A stretch of 64,000 nt of DNA, from contig NZ_BNAY01000006.1 in the NCBI RefSeq assembly GCF_014654365.1, positions 179,702 to 243,701 of the forward strand, given 5' to 3'. A model generated the notes under the pieces. It saw only the letters and a list, made by a program, of their open reading frames with translations. It was not told where the DNA came from and did no database searches. Positions 53,109-61,906 of this stretch are shown piece by piece. This stretch comes from Amycolatopsis oliviviridis (GTDB lineage Bacteria > Actinomycetota > Actinomycetes > Mycobacteriales > Pseudonocardiaceae). The stretch's first letter is position 1; the number at the start of each line of letters is the position of its first letter. The position numbers were made by a program, and so were the translations under genes.

Positions 53109-54257
53109 TTACTTCTGCGGCTTGTCGGAGACGGTGATCGCCCCGGAGACGATCTGCGCCTTGTAGCCGTCGAGGACGTCCTTGATGTCGTCGATCTTGC
53201 CACCGGAGGTGGCGTAGCCGACGCCGTCGACCTTGAGGTCGAAGCGCTTCGGCAGCGACGTCAGGTCACCCTTGGCCAGCGCGCGCAGGTAGTCGAACAC
53301 CGCCACGTCGACGCGCTTGAGCATCGAGGTGATGATGACGTCCTTCGACGCCTCGACCGTCTTCTGGTTGTACTGGTCGGAGTCGACGCCGATGGCGAGC
53401 GCGTTGTTCGACTTCGCGGCCTCGAACACGCCCTTACCGGAGGCGCCGGCGGCGTGGTAGACGACGTCCGCGCCCTTGGCGATCTGCGCGGCGGCCTTCA
53501 CGTTGCCCTTCGCCGGGTCCTGGAACCCGGAGAAGTCACCGGCCGGGGTGAGGTACTCGTCCTCGATGACGGCCTTGGACGAAGCGGCCTTCACACCCTG
53601 CAGGAAGCCGGCCTCGAACTTCTGGATCAGCGGCGTGTTCACGCCACCGACGAAGCCGACGTGGCACTTCTTCGACTTGTAGGCGGCGGCGACACCGGCC
53701 AGGAACGAGCCCTGCTCCTCGGCGAAGACCAGCGGGGTGACGTTCGGCGCCTTGACCGAGTCGTCGTCGACGATCGCGAACTGGGTGTTCGGGTACTTCG
53801 GCGCGATGGCGCCGACGGCCTTGGCGTAGGCGAACCCGACCGCGATGACCGGGCTGAAGCCCTGCGACGCGAGCTGGTCGAGACGCTGCGACTTGGCGGC
53901 CTCGTCCTCGGTCGCGGCGGCGGTGCTTTCGGTGACCGCGGTGACGCCGAGCTCGCTCTTGGCCTTGTCGGTACCGGCGGCGGCGGAGTCGTTGAACGAC
54001 GCGTCGCCGCGGCCGCCGACGTCGAAGGCCAGCGCGACCTTGAGCTTGCTGCCGTCGACCTTCTCACCGGCCTGCGCGGAGCTGGTGGAGGCGGCTGCAG
54101 CGGCGGGCGGCTTGGGCGCCGTCACGCAGCCGGCGGACTGGTCCCCAGAGCTCGCGTTGTTGTTGTTCCCCGCACCCGAATCCTTCGCGCACCCGGCAAG
54201 TACCAGTGCACCGGCCATGGCGGCGGCGGCCAGCGCGGTTCCACGCATGCGACGCAA
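53109..54257 (-). CDS. BMP-family nucleoside-binding lipoprotein
   Basis: 382 aa. Signal and lipobox LVLAGC then a Ser/Ala/Asn-rich linker to ~75, then the PBP1-like fold of the BmpA/PnrA/RnsA family with AFDVGGRGDASFNDSA, SPVIAVGFAYAKAVG, FVGGVNTPLIQKFEAGF and YHAAGASGKGVFEAA. Binds purine or pyrimidine nucleosides in the known members. TTG at 54257, preceded by GGGAGGGAG 7 nt upstream, is preferred over ATG at 54248. Upstream DNA holds a palindrome ACTCATGAGT at 54396-54405. Confidence 0.93.
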   Translation of the reverse strand: MRRMRGTALAAAAMAGALVLAGCAKDSGAGNNNNASSGDQSAGCVTAPKPPAAAAASTSSAQAGEKVDGSKLKVALAFDVGGRGDASFNDSAAAGTDKAKSELGVTAVTESTAAATEDEAAKSQRLDQLASQGFSPVIAVGFAYAKAVGAIAPKYPNTQFAIVDDDSVKAPNVTPLVFAEEQGSFLAGVAAAYKSKKCHVGFVGGVNTPLIQKFEAGFLQGVKAASSKAVIEDEYLTPAGDFSGFQDPAKGNVKAAAQIAKGADVVYHAAGASGKGVFEAAKSNNALAIGVDSDQYNQKTVEASKDVIITSMLKRVDVAVFDYLRALAKGDLTSLPKRFDLKVDGVGYATSGGKIDDIKDVLDGYKAQIVSGAITVSDKPQK

Positions 54258-54460
54258 CGTGTGTCTCCCTCCCCGCTGATCCAGCGGATGGTCCGAAGAA
54301 AGCGACCCGGCGACGCTGCCGGGTTCGACCGGGAGACGGTACCTAACGGCCGCTTTGCTGCCATAGGAAAGGCACGCTACGTAACACAAACGTTTACTCA
54401 TGAGTCGTAACTGCGACGAATGGAGCACTTACGGTGATCACGACGGAGTAGCCGCTAGTA

Positions 54461-54494
54461 GGCCTTCCCCCCGTTCGAGCAAGGAGGGAAGGCC
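54461..54494. terminator. Small hairpin downstream of the Tat-gene remnant
   Basis: GGCCTTCCC / GGGAAGGCC, 9-bp perfect arms around a 16-nt loop. May end transcripts from the pseudogene side. Confidence 0.55.
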
Positions 54495-54544
54495 CTCACG
54501 CCCTGATCAGGACCTACGCGCAGGTGAGCCGCGGAGAGGCCCGG

Positions 54545-54974
54545 TCACCCCCGGTCGTACTGGACGCCGTCGCCACCGTCGGTGAGCACGAGCCGCAGGT
54601 AGCGCCCGGGTCGAGGCAGGGCCACCCGCTCGACCTTCCACCCGGTCGGCGCCGTCGGCGAGACCTCCGGGGTGAACACCGGGACGCGGGCCTCGTCGGC
54701 CGCCAGGACCGTCACCTCGACCGGTTCACCCGACGGGAGGATGTCGACGCGACCGCCGCCAGCACGCCTTTCCCGCCCTTCTGCCGCGGCGTGAGCGTCC
54801 ACTGTGGAGCGCTCCCCTTCGACTCGTTGCGCCGCCGATCTGTCGACGTGTCGACATCGCGGGTGTGCATGTCGAAGCGCCCAGTGATCACCCTCGGAAT
54901 GGATGCGCCTGGCGCCGGGATGCGAACGGCGTGGCGCCCAGGACGAGCGTCTTCCGGCGGTCCATGTTCTCCAT
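54545..54974 (-). pseudogene. Remnant of a Tat-exported protein with a carbohydrate-binding-like C-terminus
   Basis: An ATG at 54974, with GGAGAAGGGAAAA upstream, opens MENMDRRKTLVLGATPF, the start of a twin-arginine signal, and then stops after 29 codons at 54888. Farther on, another frame ends in VTVLAADEARVPVFTPEVSP and RYLRLVLTDGGDGVQYDRG, like the last strands of an F5/8-type C domain. The middle of the original gene is missing. Identity of the parent unknown; fragments are too short to assign. Confidence 0.5.
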
Positions 54975-55508
54975 CACGGTTTTCCCTTCTCCGGGGCGAC
55001 CGCGGTCTCGGGGTGACGGCGGAAGGGAGCCCGCGCACGCCGTCCACAAAGGACGGGTGAACACGGATAGGGCGACGTCCGTCACTCCATCGTGCACTCG
55101 GTCGAGTGATCAGATGTCTATCCGACCGAACGCAAGATATGAAATATGAGAGGTCAGCGCATTCCCGGTAGGCCAACCTCATTGGCCGATCGCAGCCCGG
55201 ACCGTGGCGCGCGCCACTGACAGAGATCCGATGTTCGTCGCGGTCAGGGGCCTGGATCGGCGCGTAAGCGGCAAACCGGAGCGGACCCGCCGCAGTCACC
55301 CGCCACGGGGCGTGATGTCTGGTCGATCACACACACGAACCCGGAGGTGAGCCCACCGTGAGGTGCGGGTCTAGCATCCCTTTATCCACGCTCGATGACC
55401 ATGATCTCGGCACCGTCGCCGGAGCCGTCCCCAGGTGGGCGTCCCGGCGGCAGGCGCGGAAACCAGCGGTCAGCGGGCCCAAGCCATGACGTTGGAGGCC
55501 GTTCACCG
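54975..55508. other. Gene-free region upstream of sdhC
   Basis: About 530 bp between the divergent remnant and sdhC. No convincing ORF, and no riboswitch I can name. TAGCAT near 55372 is a possible -10 for sdhC, implying a leader of ~130 nt. TCTATCCGACC and similar AT-containing words near 55115-55145 may be remnants of other promoters. Confidence 0.45.
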
Positions 55509-55952
55509 ATGTCCACCACGGCTAGCACCGCCACCGAGGCGGCCGCGAGCGATCGGGCGGGTGCCTCACGCCGGCAAGGGACGTTCTACCGGGGCGACCC
55601 CGGTATGTGGTCCTGGGTGCTGCACCGCATCACCGGCGTGCTGACATTCTTCTTCCTTTTCGTGCACGTGCTCGACACCGCGCTCGTGCGCGTGTCGCCC
55701 GACACGTACAACGAGGTCATCGAGACCTACAAGACCCCGCTGGTCAACCTCCTCGAGGTCGGCCTCGTCGGCGCGGTGCTGTTCCACGCGCTCAACGGCA
55801 TCCGGGTCATGCTGGTCGACTTCTGGGAGAAGGGACCCAAGTTCCAGAAGCCGATGCTCTGGACCATCCTGGCCATCTGGGTCGTGGTGATGATTCCCGG
55901 TGCCTTCTTCATGATGAAGCGCACCGTCGAAGTTATGTTCGGGGGTAACTGA
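55509..55952 (+). CDS. sdhC: Succinate dehydrogenase cytochrome b subunit
   Basis: 147 aa. Three membrane helices. MWSWVLHRITGVLTFFFLFVHVLDTAL provides the heme-ligand His and quinone-site residues; VLFHALNGIRVMLVDFWEKGPK follows. ATG at 55509 gives a ~35-residue N-terminal extension relative to the mycobacterial Rv3316 protein. First gene of sdhCDAB, membrane anchor for complex II. Confidence 0.95.
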   Translation: MSTTASTATEAAASDRAGASRRQGTFYRGDPGMWSWVLHRITGVLTFFFLFVHVLDTALVRVSPDTYNEVIETYKTPLVNLLEVGLVGAVLFHALNGIRVMLVDFWEKGPKFQKPMLWTILAIWVVVMIPGAFFMMKRTVEVMFGGN

Positions 55953-55954
55953 CC

Positions 55955-56368
55955 ATGGCCGAACTCGCTCTCGAGCGCCCGCGCGCCCCGAAGCGCGCCG
56001 CCGCCCGCCGCAGCAACTTCGAGCTCTACAGCTGGCTGTTCATGCGCATCTCGGGCCTCGCCCTGATCGTGCTGGTGCTCGGCCACCTGTTCATCATGAA
56101 CATCCTCGACGGCGGCGTGCACCGCATCAACTGGGGCTTCGTCGCCGGCCGCTGGGCCTCGCCGTTCTGGCAGTTCTGGGACCTGTCGATGCTGTGGCTC
56201 GCCGAGATCCACGGCGGCAACGGGCTGCGCACGATCATCGACGACTACGCCCGCAAGGACAGCACCCGGTTCTGGCTGAAGATCGTGCTGTACGTCTCGA
56301 TGGTGCTGATCCTCGCCGTCGGCACGATGGTGATCTTCACCTTCGATCCCGGTATCTCGGCCAACTGA
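55955..56368 (+). CDS. sdhD: Succinate dehydrogenase membrane anchor subunit
   Basis: 137 aa, three helices. Features: LYSWLFMRISGLALIVLVLGHLFIMNIL with an anchor His, then WLAEIHGGNGLRTIIDDYARKD, typical of SdhD in actinobacterial Sdh2-type complexes. Two nucleotides after sdhC. With SdhC it binds menaquinone and heme. Confidence 0.95.
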   Translation: MAELALERPRAPKRAAARRSNFELYSWLFMRISGLALIVLVLGHLFIMNILDGGVHRINWGFVAGRWASPFWQFWDLSMLWLAEIHGGNGLRTIIDDYARKDSTRFWLKIVLYVSMVLILAVGTMVIFTFDPGISAN

Positions 56369-56396
56369 CGCCCACCACACGTTAAGCGGAGTCCCT

Positions 56397-58151
56397 ATGC
56401 AGTTCCACAAGTACGACGTGGTGATCGTCGGCGCCGGTGGCGCCGGCATGCGCGCGGCCATCGAGTCCGGCCAGCGTGCCCGCACCGCGGTCCTCACCAA
56501 GCTCTACCCGACGCGTTCGCACACCGGCGCCGCCCAGGGCGGCATGTGCGCCGCGCTGGCAAACGTCGAAGAGGACAACTGGGAGTGGCACACCTTCGAC
56601 ACGATCAAGGGCGGCGACTACCTGGTCGACCAGGACGCCGCCGAGATCATGGCGAAGGAGGCCATCGACGCGGTCCTCGACCTGGAGAAGATGGGCCTGC
56701 CGTTCAACCGGACGCCCGAAGGCAAGATCGACCAGCGCCGCTTCGGCGGGCACACCCGTGACCACGGCAAGGCCGCGGTGCGCCGCGCCTGCTACGCCGC
56801 GGACCGCACCGGGCACATGATCCTGCAGACGCTGTATCAAAACTGCGTCAAGCACGGCACCGAGTTCTTCAACGAGTTCTACGTGCTCGACCTGGTCCTG
56901 ACCCCGGACGAGAACGGCAACCCGGCCGCTTCCGGCGTCGTCGCCTACGAGCTGGCGACCGGTGAGCTGCACGTCTTCCAGGCGAAGTCGATCGTGTTCG
57001 CCACCGGCGGCGCGGGCAAGATCTTCAAGACGACGTCGAACGCGCACACCCTCACCGGTGACGGCCTCGGCATCATCTTCCGCAAGGGCCTGCCGCTGGA
57101 GGACATGGAGTTCTTCCAGTTCCACCCGACAGGTCTGGCCGGGCTCGGCATCCTCATCTCCGAGGCCGTGCGCGGTGAAGGCGGCATCCTCCGCAACGCC
57201 GACGGCGAGCGGTTCATGGAGCGCTACGCCCCCACCATCAAGGACCTCGCGCCGCGCGACATCGTCGCCCGGTCGATGGTGCAGGAAGTGCTGCAGGGCC
57301 GCGGTTGCGGGCCGAACAAGGACTACGTCGTCCTCGACGTCACGCACATCCCGGAAGAGACGCTGAACGCGAAGCTCCCGGACATCATGGAGTTCTCCCG
57401 CACGTACCTGGGCGTCGACCCGGTGACGGAGCCGGTGCCGGTGTTCCCGACCTGCCACTACGTGATGGGCGGAATCCCGACCAACATCCACGGCGAAGCG
57501 TTGCGGGACAACGAAAACGTCATCCCCGGCCTGTACGCCGCGGGCGAGGTGGCGTGCGTGTCCGTGCACGGCTCGAACCGGCTCGGCACCAACTCGCTGC
57601 TGGACATCAACGTCTTCGGCCGTCGCGCCGGCATCGCCGCGGCGGAGTACGCGCTGGCGCACGAGCACATCGAGCTGCCGGAGAACCCGACCAAGGTCGT
57701 CGAAGACCAGCTGGCGCTGCTGCTTTCGGAGCACGGTGACGAGCGCGTCGCCGACATCCGCACCGAACTGCAGAAGACGATGGACTCGCACGCTTCGGTG
57801 TACCGCACGGAGGACACGCTGAAGCAGGCGCTGACCGACGTGCAGGCGCTGAAGGAGCGGTACGAGCGGATCACCGTGTCGGACAAGGGGAAGCGGTACA
57901 ACACCGACGTCCTCGAAGCCGTCGAGCTGGGCTTCCTGCTCGAACTCGCCGAGGTCCTGGTCGTCGGCGCCCTGGCGCGCAAGGAGTCCCGCGGCGGGCA
58001 CGCGCGCGAGGACTACCCGAACCGCGACGACACGAACTTCATGCGGCACACCATGGCCTACAAGCAGGGCGACGGCCTGTCGGCGGACGTCCGGCTCGAC
58101 TACAAGCCGGTGACCTTCACCCGCTACGAACCGATGGAGCGGAAGTACTGA
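56397..58151 (+). CDS. sdhA: Succinate dehydrogenase flavoprotein subunit
   Basis: 584 aa. FAD-binding GAGGAGMRAA at the N-terminus, covalent FAD His in SHTGAAQGGM, active-site segment FQFHPTGLAG, substrate-binding MGGIPTNI and capping Arg in GSNRLGTNSLL. Usual length. Oxidises succinate to fumarate; the TCA succinate can come partly from methylmalonyl-CoA mutase encoded at the start of the window. Confidence 0.97.
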   Translation: MQFHKYDVVIVGAGGAGMRAAIESGQRARTAVLTKLYPTRSHTGAAQGGMCAALANVEEDNWEWHTFDTIKGGDYLVDQDAAEIMAKEAIDAVLDLEKMGLPFNRTPEGKIDQRRFGGHTRDHGKAAVRRACYAADRTGHMILQTLYQNCVKHGTEFFNEFYVLDLVLTPDENGNPAASGVVAYELATGELHVFQAKSIVFATGGAGKIFKTTSNAHTLTGDGLGIIFRKGLPLEDMEFFQFHPTGLAGLGILISEAVRGEGGILRNADGERFMERYAPTIKDLAPRDIVARSMVQEVLQGRGCGPNKDYVVLDVTHIPEETLNAKLPDIMEFSRTYLGVDPVTEPVPVFPTCHYVMGGIPTNIHGEALRDNENVIPGLYAAGEVACVSVHGSNRLGTNSLLDINVFGRRAGIAAAEYALAHEHIELPENPTKVVEDQLALLLSEHGDERVADIRTELQKTMDSHASVYRTEDTLKQALTDVQALKERYERITVSDKGKRYNTDVLEAVELGFLLELAEVLVVGALARKESRGGHAREDYPNRDDTNFMRHTMAYKQGDGLSADVRLDYKPVTFTRYEPMERKY

Positions 58152-58921
58152 TGACCACGGCCACCCCCGAGAAGTCGGAGGCCGTGTCCTCCGACCACAC
58201 GCCGATCACCGTCACGCTGAAGATCCTCCGGTTCAACCCCGAGGTCGACACCGAGCCGCACTGGGAGTCCTACGACGTCCCGGCGCAGCGCACCGACCGG
58301 CTGCTGAACCTGCTCTTCTACGTGAAGGACTACATCGACGGGACGTTCTCGTTCCGCCGCTCGTGCGCGCACGGCGTCTGCGGGTCCGACGCGATGCAGA
58401 TCAACGGCATCAACCGGCTGGCGTGCAAGGTCCTGATGAAGGACCTGCTGGAGACCGGCGGCAAGAAGACCACGATCACCATCGCGCCGATCAAGGGCCT
58501 GACCACGCTCAAGGACCTTTACGTCGACATGGACCCGTTCTTCGAGGCGTACCGTGCGGTGAAGCCGTACCTGATCGCCTACGGGAACGAGCCCACGCGC
58601 GAGCGGATCCAGTCGCAGGCCGACCGCGACCGGTTCGACGACACGACCAAGTGCATCCTGTGCGCCTGCTGCACGTCCTCGTGCCCGGTGTACTGGAACG
58701 ACGGCTCGTACTTCGGCCCGGCGGCGATCGTCAACGCGCACCGGTTCATCTTCGACTCGCGTGACGAAGGCGCCGAAGAGCGGCTCGACATCCTGAACGA
58801 CTCCGAGGGTGTCTGGCGCTGCCGGACGACCTTCAACTGCACCGACGCCTGCCCGCGCGGCATCCAGGTCACCAAAGCAATCCAAGAGGTCAAGCGCGCC
58901 CTGCTCTTCAAGCGCGTCTAA
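58151..58921 (+). CDS. sdhB: Succinate dehydrogenase iron-sulfur subunit
   Basis: 256 aa. 2Fe-2S ligands in SCAHGVCGSD and the later Cys of NRLACK; 4Fe-4S in CILCACCTSSCP; the third cluster in CRTTFNCTDACPRG. Overlaps sdhA by one base. Passes electrons from FAD to quinone. Family length. Confidence 0.96.
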   Translation: MTTATPEKSEAVSSDHTPITVTLKILRFNPEVDTEPHWESYDVPAQRTDRLLNLLFYVKDYIDGTFSFRRSCAHGVCGSDAMQINGINRLACKVLMKDLLETGGKKTTITIAPIKGLTTLKDLYVDMDPFFEAYRAVKPYLIAYGNEPTRERIQSQADRDRFDDTTKCILCACCTSSCPVYWNDGSYFGPAAIVNAHRFIFDSRDEGAEERLDILNDSEGVWRCRTTFNCTDACPRGIQVTKAIQEVKRALLFKRV

Positions 58922-58929
58922 CCCTCTTA

Positions 58930-58990
58930 CTAGTACATGATGGCCCCCTTCCTTGCGCCTAGCGCAAGGAAGGGGGCCATCATGTACTAG
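58930..58990. terminator. Perfect 29-bp palindrome after sdhB
   Basis: Arms 58930-58958 and 58962-58990, loop CTA, core ATGATGGCCCCC. Near-identical to 60043-60101; the two flank the next gene. Lies 9 nt after the sdhB stop. Confidence 0.88.
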
Positions 58991-59077
58991 GACTGAGTTA
59001 TCCACAACGGGGTGGTTATCCACAGGTCCGGAAATCAGCACTGGTGACCCGGCCGATCCCGCGCTCATTCTGGCTGC

Positions 59078-60043
59078 ATGACCAAGAGGGGGAGATGGGC
59101 TCAGCATCCCGAACTGCTGCTGGAGCGAAGCCGCAACGGCGTCGTCCGGGCTTCCGACCTGGAAAGCCTGGAGATGAGCAGCAGGACGATCTACACCCGT
59201 TGCCTGCCGGGCGGGCCTTGGCAGCGGCTGCTACCCGGCATAATCCTGCTGCACAACAACGAACCCACTGCCGGGCAACTCGTGACGGCAGGGCTTCTGC
59301 ACGGTGGAGCGGACGCGGTTCTCACCGGGACGGAAGCCTGTCTGCGACACGGCCTCCGGAGGGCCTCGATGCCGCCGGATACCGGACTGCACCTGCTGAT
59401 CCCGCACGACCGGAAGATTCGCAGCACCGGCTTCGTGACAATGGAACGGACGATTCGATTGCCTTCGCCGGTCGTCCGCGACGGAGTTCCCTTGGCACCG
59501 CTGATCCGGGCCACCACGGACGCGGTACGTCGGCTGGGGGATGCCGAGCAGGTCGAAGCGATCTTGATCGAATCGGTCCAGAACGGCGGGTGCCATCCCA
59601 AATCCTTGCTTCACGAACTCGATCACGGCTCGCTGAGGGGAACCGCTGTGCCAAGGCGGCTTCTGACGGGCTGGGTGGACCTCCGTTCCATGGCGGAGTC
59701 ACGGGCCAAAATGCTCGGGCAGCGGCTACCCGCCCCGCCGAGTCATTGGAACGCGGCGATCTACGACCGCCAAGGGCGCTACATCGGGCGTCCTGATGCT
59801 TTGTGGGTGGACGTCGGTCTCGTCTGGGAAATCGACTCGTTCGAGTTCCATTTCCGGAAGGCGGACTACGCGCGAACCGTCGATCGCAACACGCGATATG
59901 CCGCGGCGGGCCTCGTCGTCGTGCAGACCCTGCCGTCCCGGCTGCGAGACGACCCGGATGGCGTCCTCGCCGATCTCACCGCCGCACACCGCATGGCCGC
60001 GTCCAGGCCCCGACCCGACATTCACCTCACGTCTGCCGCCTGA
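59078..60043 (+). CDS. AbiEi-like / PD-(D/E)xK nuclease-fold protein
   Basis: 321 aa. N-terminal winged-helix-like part (HPELLLERSRNGVVRASDLESL, then the short AbiEi-type strand PWQRLLPGIILLHNNEP) followed by a domain ending in GRYIGRPDALWVDVGLVWEIDSFEFHF, which resembles the D...ExD/K core of DUF559-type restriction-like nucleases. Common as orphan genes in actinobacteria and often called hypothetical or type IV antitoxin-domain protein; no partner toxin is next to it. Possible defence or DNA-repair role. No ribosome binding site; CATTCT 6 nt upstream. Framed by two matching palindromes. Confidence 0.75.
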   Translation: MTKRGRWAQHPELLLERSRNGVVRASDLESLEMSSRTIYTRCLPGGPWQRLLPGIILLHNNEPTAGQLVTAGLLHGGADAVLTGTEACLRHGLRRASMPPDTGLHLLIPHDRKIRSTGFVTMERTIRLPSPVVRDGVPLAPLIRATTDAVRRLGDAEQVEAILIESVQNGGCHPKSLLHELDHGSLRGTAVPRRLLTGWVDLRSMAESRAKMLGQRLPAPPSHWNAAIYDRQGRYIGRPDALWVDVGLVWEIDSFEFHFRKADYARTVDRNTRYAAAGLVVVQTLPSRLRDDPDGVLADLTAAHRMAASRPRPDIHLTSAA

Positions 60044-60101
60044 AGTACATGATGGCCCCCTTCCTTGCGCTAGGCGCAAGGAAGGGGGCCATCATGTACT
60101 T
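60043..60101. terminator. Perfect 28-bp palindrome after the nuclease-like gene
   Basis: Arms 60043-60070 and 60074-60101 with loop TAG. First base is the last base of the preceding stop codon. Same ATGATGGCCCCC core as at 58930. Stands between converging genes. Confidence 0.88.
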
Positions 60102-60116
60102 GCCTTACTTAAGGAC

Positions 60117-61529
60117 CTACTTCACGGCGTCCAGGGCGTTCACGCGGCCGTGCCCGTAGTAGGAGTTGTCCTTCGCCGGGCCCTCACAGACCGGCGCGGC
60201 GGTGCCGCATGCGATCGCGTCGGCCTGGTGCTCCAGCAGCCAGGTCAGCAGCTGCGGCGGAGCGTGGCGGTAGCGGGACGCCAGCAGCGCGGCGACACCG
60301 GCGGCGTGCGGGGACGCCATCGAGGTGCCGCACTTGGTGCCGTACGCGCCGTTGAAGATGGTCGACAGCGGGCAACCGGCACCCTGGCCGGCGGGCGGCA
60401 GCTGGGCGCGGTCGCCGCCGGGAGCGGTGACCGAAACGTCGTTGCCGTAGTTGCTGTACGACGACTTCGAGCCCGCGTAGCCGATGGCCGAAACGGTCAC
60501 GACGCCGTCGATGGCCTTGGGCAGGATGCCGCAGCTCGAGTCGACGGGGTGCGGGCGGTTCGGGTCGACGGTCTGCTCGTCCGGGTCGAAGCCGCTGTTG
60601 CCGGCGGCGGCGATGTTCAGCACGCCACGGCCGGTCGAGTAGGCCACCGCGCGGCGGACGGCCTCGTACGCGGCCGCGTCGCCCGGCTCCTTCGAGCAGT
60701 AGAACATGCCCGGGTCGATGTAGTAGCTGTTGTTCGTGACCGGGAAGCGGTGCTTCGCCGCCCACATGAACCCGCACACCGCGGCTTCGGGGAGGATCAG
60801 GCCGTCGTCGTTCACGACCTTCACCGACGCCAGCTTGACGCCGGGCGCGATACCGGTGAAGCCGCGTGCGGCGTCCTTGCCCGCGATGGTGCCGGCGACG
60901 TGCGTGCCGTGGTCGGAGTTCGTGGGCGCCCAGGCGGCGGGCGTGGTGTCGGGCGCGCCGGTGTTGCAACCGGCGGACGTCTTCGGGTCCAGGGCCGCCT
61001 TCAGCGCGGGGTGGGTGGGCTCGATGCCCGAGTCCAGCACGCCGACGGTCACCGAGCGGCTGCCACCGGAGACCTTGTTCGCCTCGGGAGCCTGGATCGC
61101 CCGCATGTCCCACTGCTGGGCCGAGAGGTCCTCGTCGACCGCGACGCTGGTGGTCTCTTCGCTCTCCTTGGTGTCGACCACGGCGGAGCGGGTCGAGCGG
61201 GACGAAGCCGCCGGCGGGAACGCCACGTCACGGCCGCCCGAGTAGGCGCGGAAGACGCCGATCTTCTCCTGGAAGTCGGCGTTGCGCGAGGTCGCCACCG
61301 CGACCCCGATCTCCGGGTAGTACGCGACCTTCTCGCCGCACTTGGCGCGCAGCTCGGTGTCGACCTTGCGCTCCGGGGTACGCGGGTTGTAGAGCACCAC
61401 GTAGTTGAACGGCGCGCTCGCGGTGTCGCACTGCGGCGCGGGCGCGGCGCCGGCCGACGGGGCCACGAACACACTTCCCGCCGCCGCCACGACGAGCGCG
61501 GGGACGAGCAGGCGTCTGATCCGGGACAT
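60117..61529 (-). CDS. Secreted subtilisin-like (S8) serine protease
   Basis: 470 aa. Signal peptide to about residue 29. Propeptide-like region (FNYVVLYNP to ~140), then catalytic domain with Asp166 in VLDSG, His207 in HGTHVAGT and Ser403 in GTSMASPH. Oxyanion Asn likely in AAAGNSGF. C-terminal YGHGRVNALDAVK marks the end of the domain; no wall anchor or membrane helix, so it is released. Role probably nutritional or in maturation of exported proteins. Confidence 0.95.
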   Translation of the reverse strand: MSRIRRLLVPALVVAAAGSVFVAPSAGAAPAPQCDTASAPFNYVVLYNPRTPERKVDTELRAKCGEKVAYYPEIGVAVATSRNADFQEKIGVFRAYSGGRDVAFPPAASSRSTRSAVVDTKESEETTSVAVDEDLSAQQWDMRAIQAPEANKVSGGSRSVTVGVLDSGIEPTHPALKAALDPKTSAGCNTGAPDTTPAAWAPTNSDHGTHVAGTIAGKDAARGFTGIAPGVKLASVKVVNDDGLILPEAAVCGFMWAAKHRFPVTNNSYYIDPGMFYCSKEPGDAAAYEAVRRAVAYSTGRGVLNIAAAGNSGFDPDEQTVDPNRPHPVDSSCGILPKAIDGVVTVSAIGYAGSKSSYSNYGNDVSVTAPGGDRAQLPPAGQGAGCPLSTIFNGAYGTKCGTSMASPHAAGVAALLASRYRHAPPQLLTWLLEHQADAIACGTAAPVCEGPAKDNSYYGHGRVNALDAVK

Positions 61530-61614
61530 TCCACCTCCATGATTCGGTGGAGTGAACGTAAGCGAGCCGAAGCCCGCCCACCACCGTCAAAAGGACGACA
61601 AACCTGATCAGGCG

Positions 61615-61863
61615 TCAGCCTTTTCCCGCATCCCGTGACTTGGCGCCACGAAGCGTGCGCAGACCGATCAGGCCGATGATGGTGCCGAGCACGAACGAGA
61701 CGACCGTCAGCACCGCGTGCACGATGAAGTAGGCGGTGGGCGAGCCGTCGGCCGCCCAGGCGCGGTCGCTGTCCCAGAGATTCTTGGCGAACGTGATCCA
61801 GATGATCCACGACCACACGCCGAAACCCAGCAGGAACATCGAAGTACCTCGCGAAATGCGCAT
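61615..61863 (-). CDS. Small SCO4848-family membrane protein
   Basis: 82 aa with two hydrophobic helices (MFLLGFGVWSWIIWITFA and YFIVHAVLTVVSFVLGTIIGLIGL). Matches by overall pattern a short membrane-protein family seen beside D,D-carboxypeptidase genes in actinobacteria. Divergent from the carboxypeptidase gene with 43 bp between starts. Function unknown. Confidence 0.75.
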   Translation of the reverse strand: MRISRGTSMFLLGFGVWSWIIWITFAKNLWDSDRAWAADGSPTAYFIVHAVLTVVSFVLGTIIGLIGLRTLRGAKSRDAGKG

Positions 61864-61894
61864 GCCCCTGAGTATGCAGCGAGCCCGGCGACGC

Positions 61895-61900
61895 TACATT
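61895..61900 (+). promoter_or_regulatory. -10-like TACATT before dacB
   Basis: Ends 6 nt before GTG 61907, no ribosome binding site. Supports GTG 61907 over an in-frame ATG at 61874. Confidence 0.5.
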
Positions 61901-61906
61901 GCTCGG

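Noticed and set aside
54712..55299. 195-codon - strand ORF upstream of sdhC
   Set aside because: Starts without a ribosome binding site, and the better supported start in another frame (54974) is interrupted. Treated as part of a decayed region.
58930..58990. Insertion sequence end or att site
   Set aside because: No transposase or integrase, no target duplication seen, and the same type of palindrome occurs at ordinary gene junctions.
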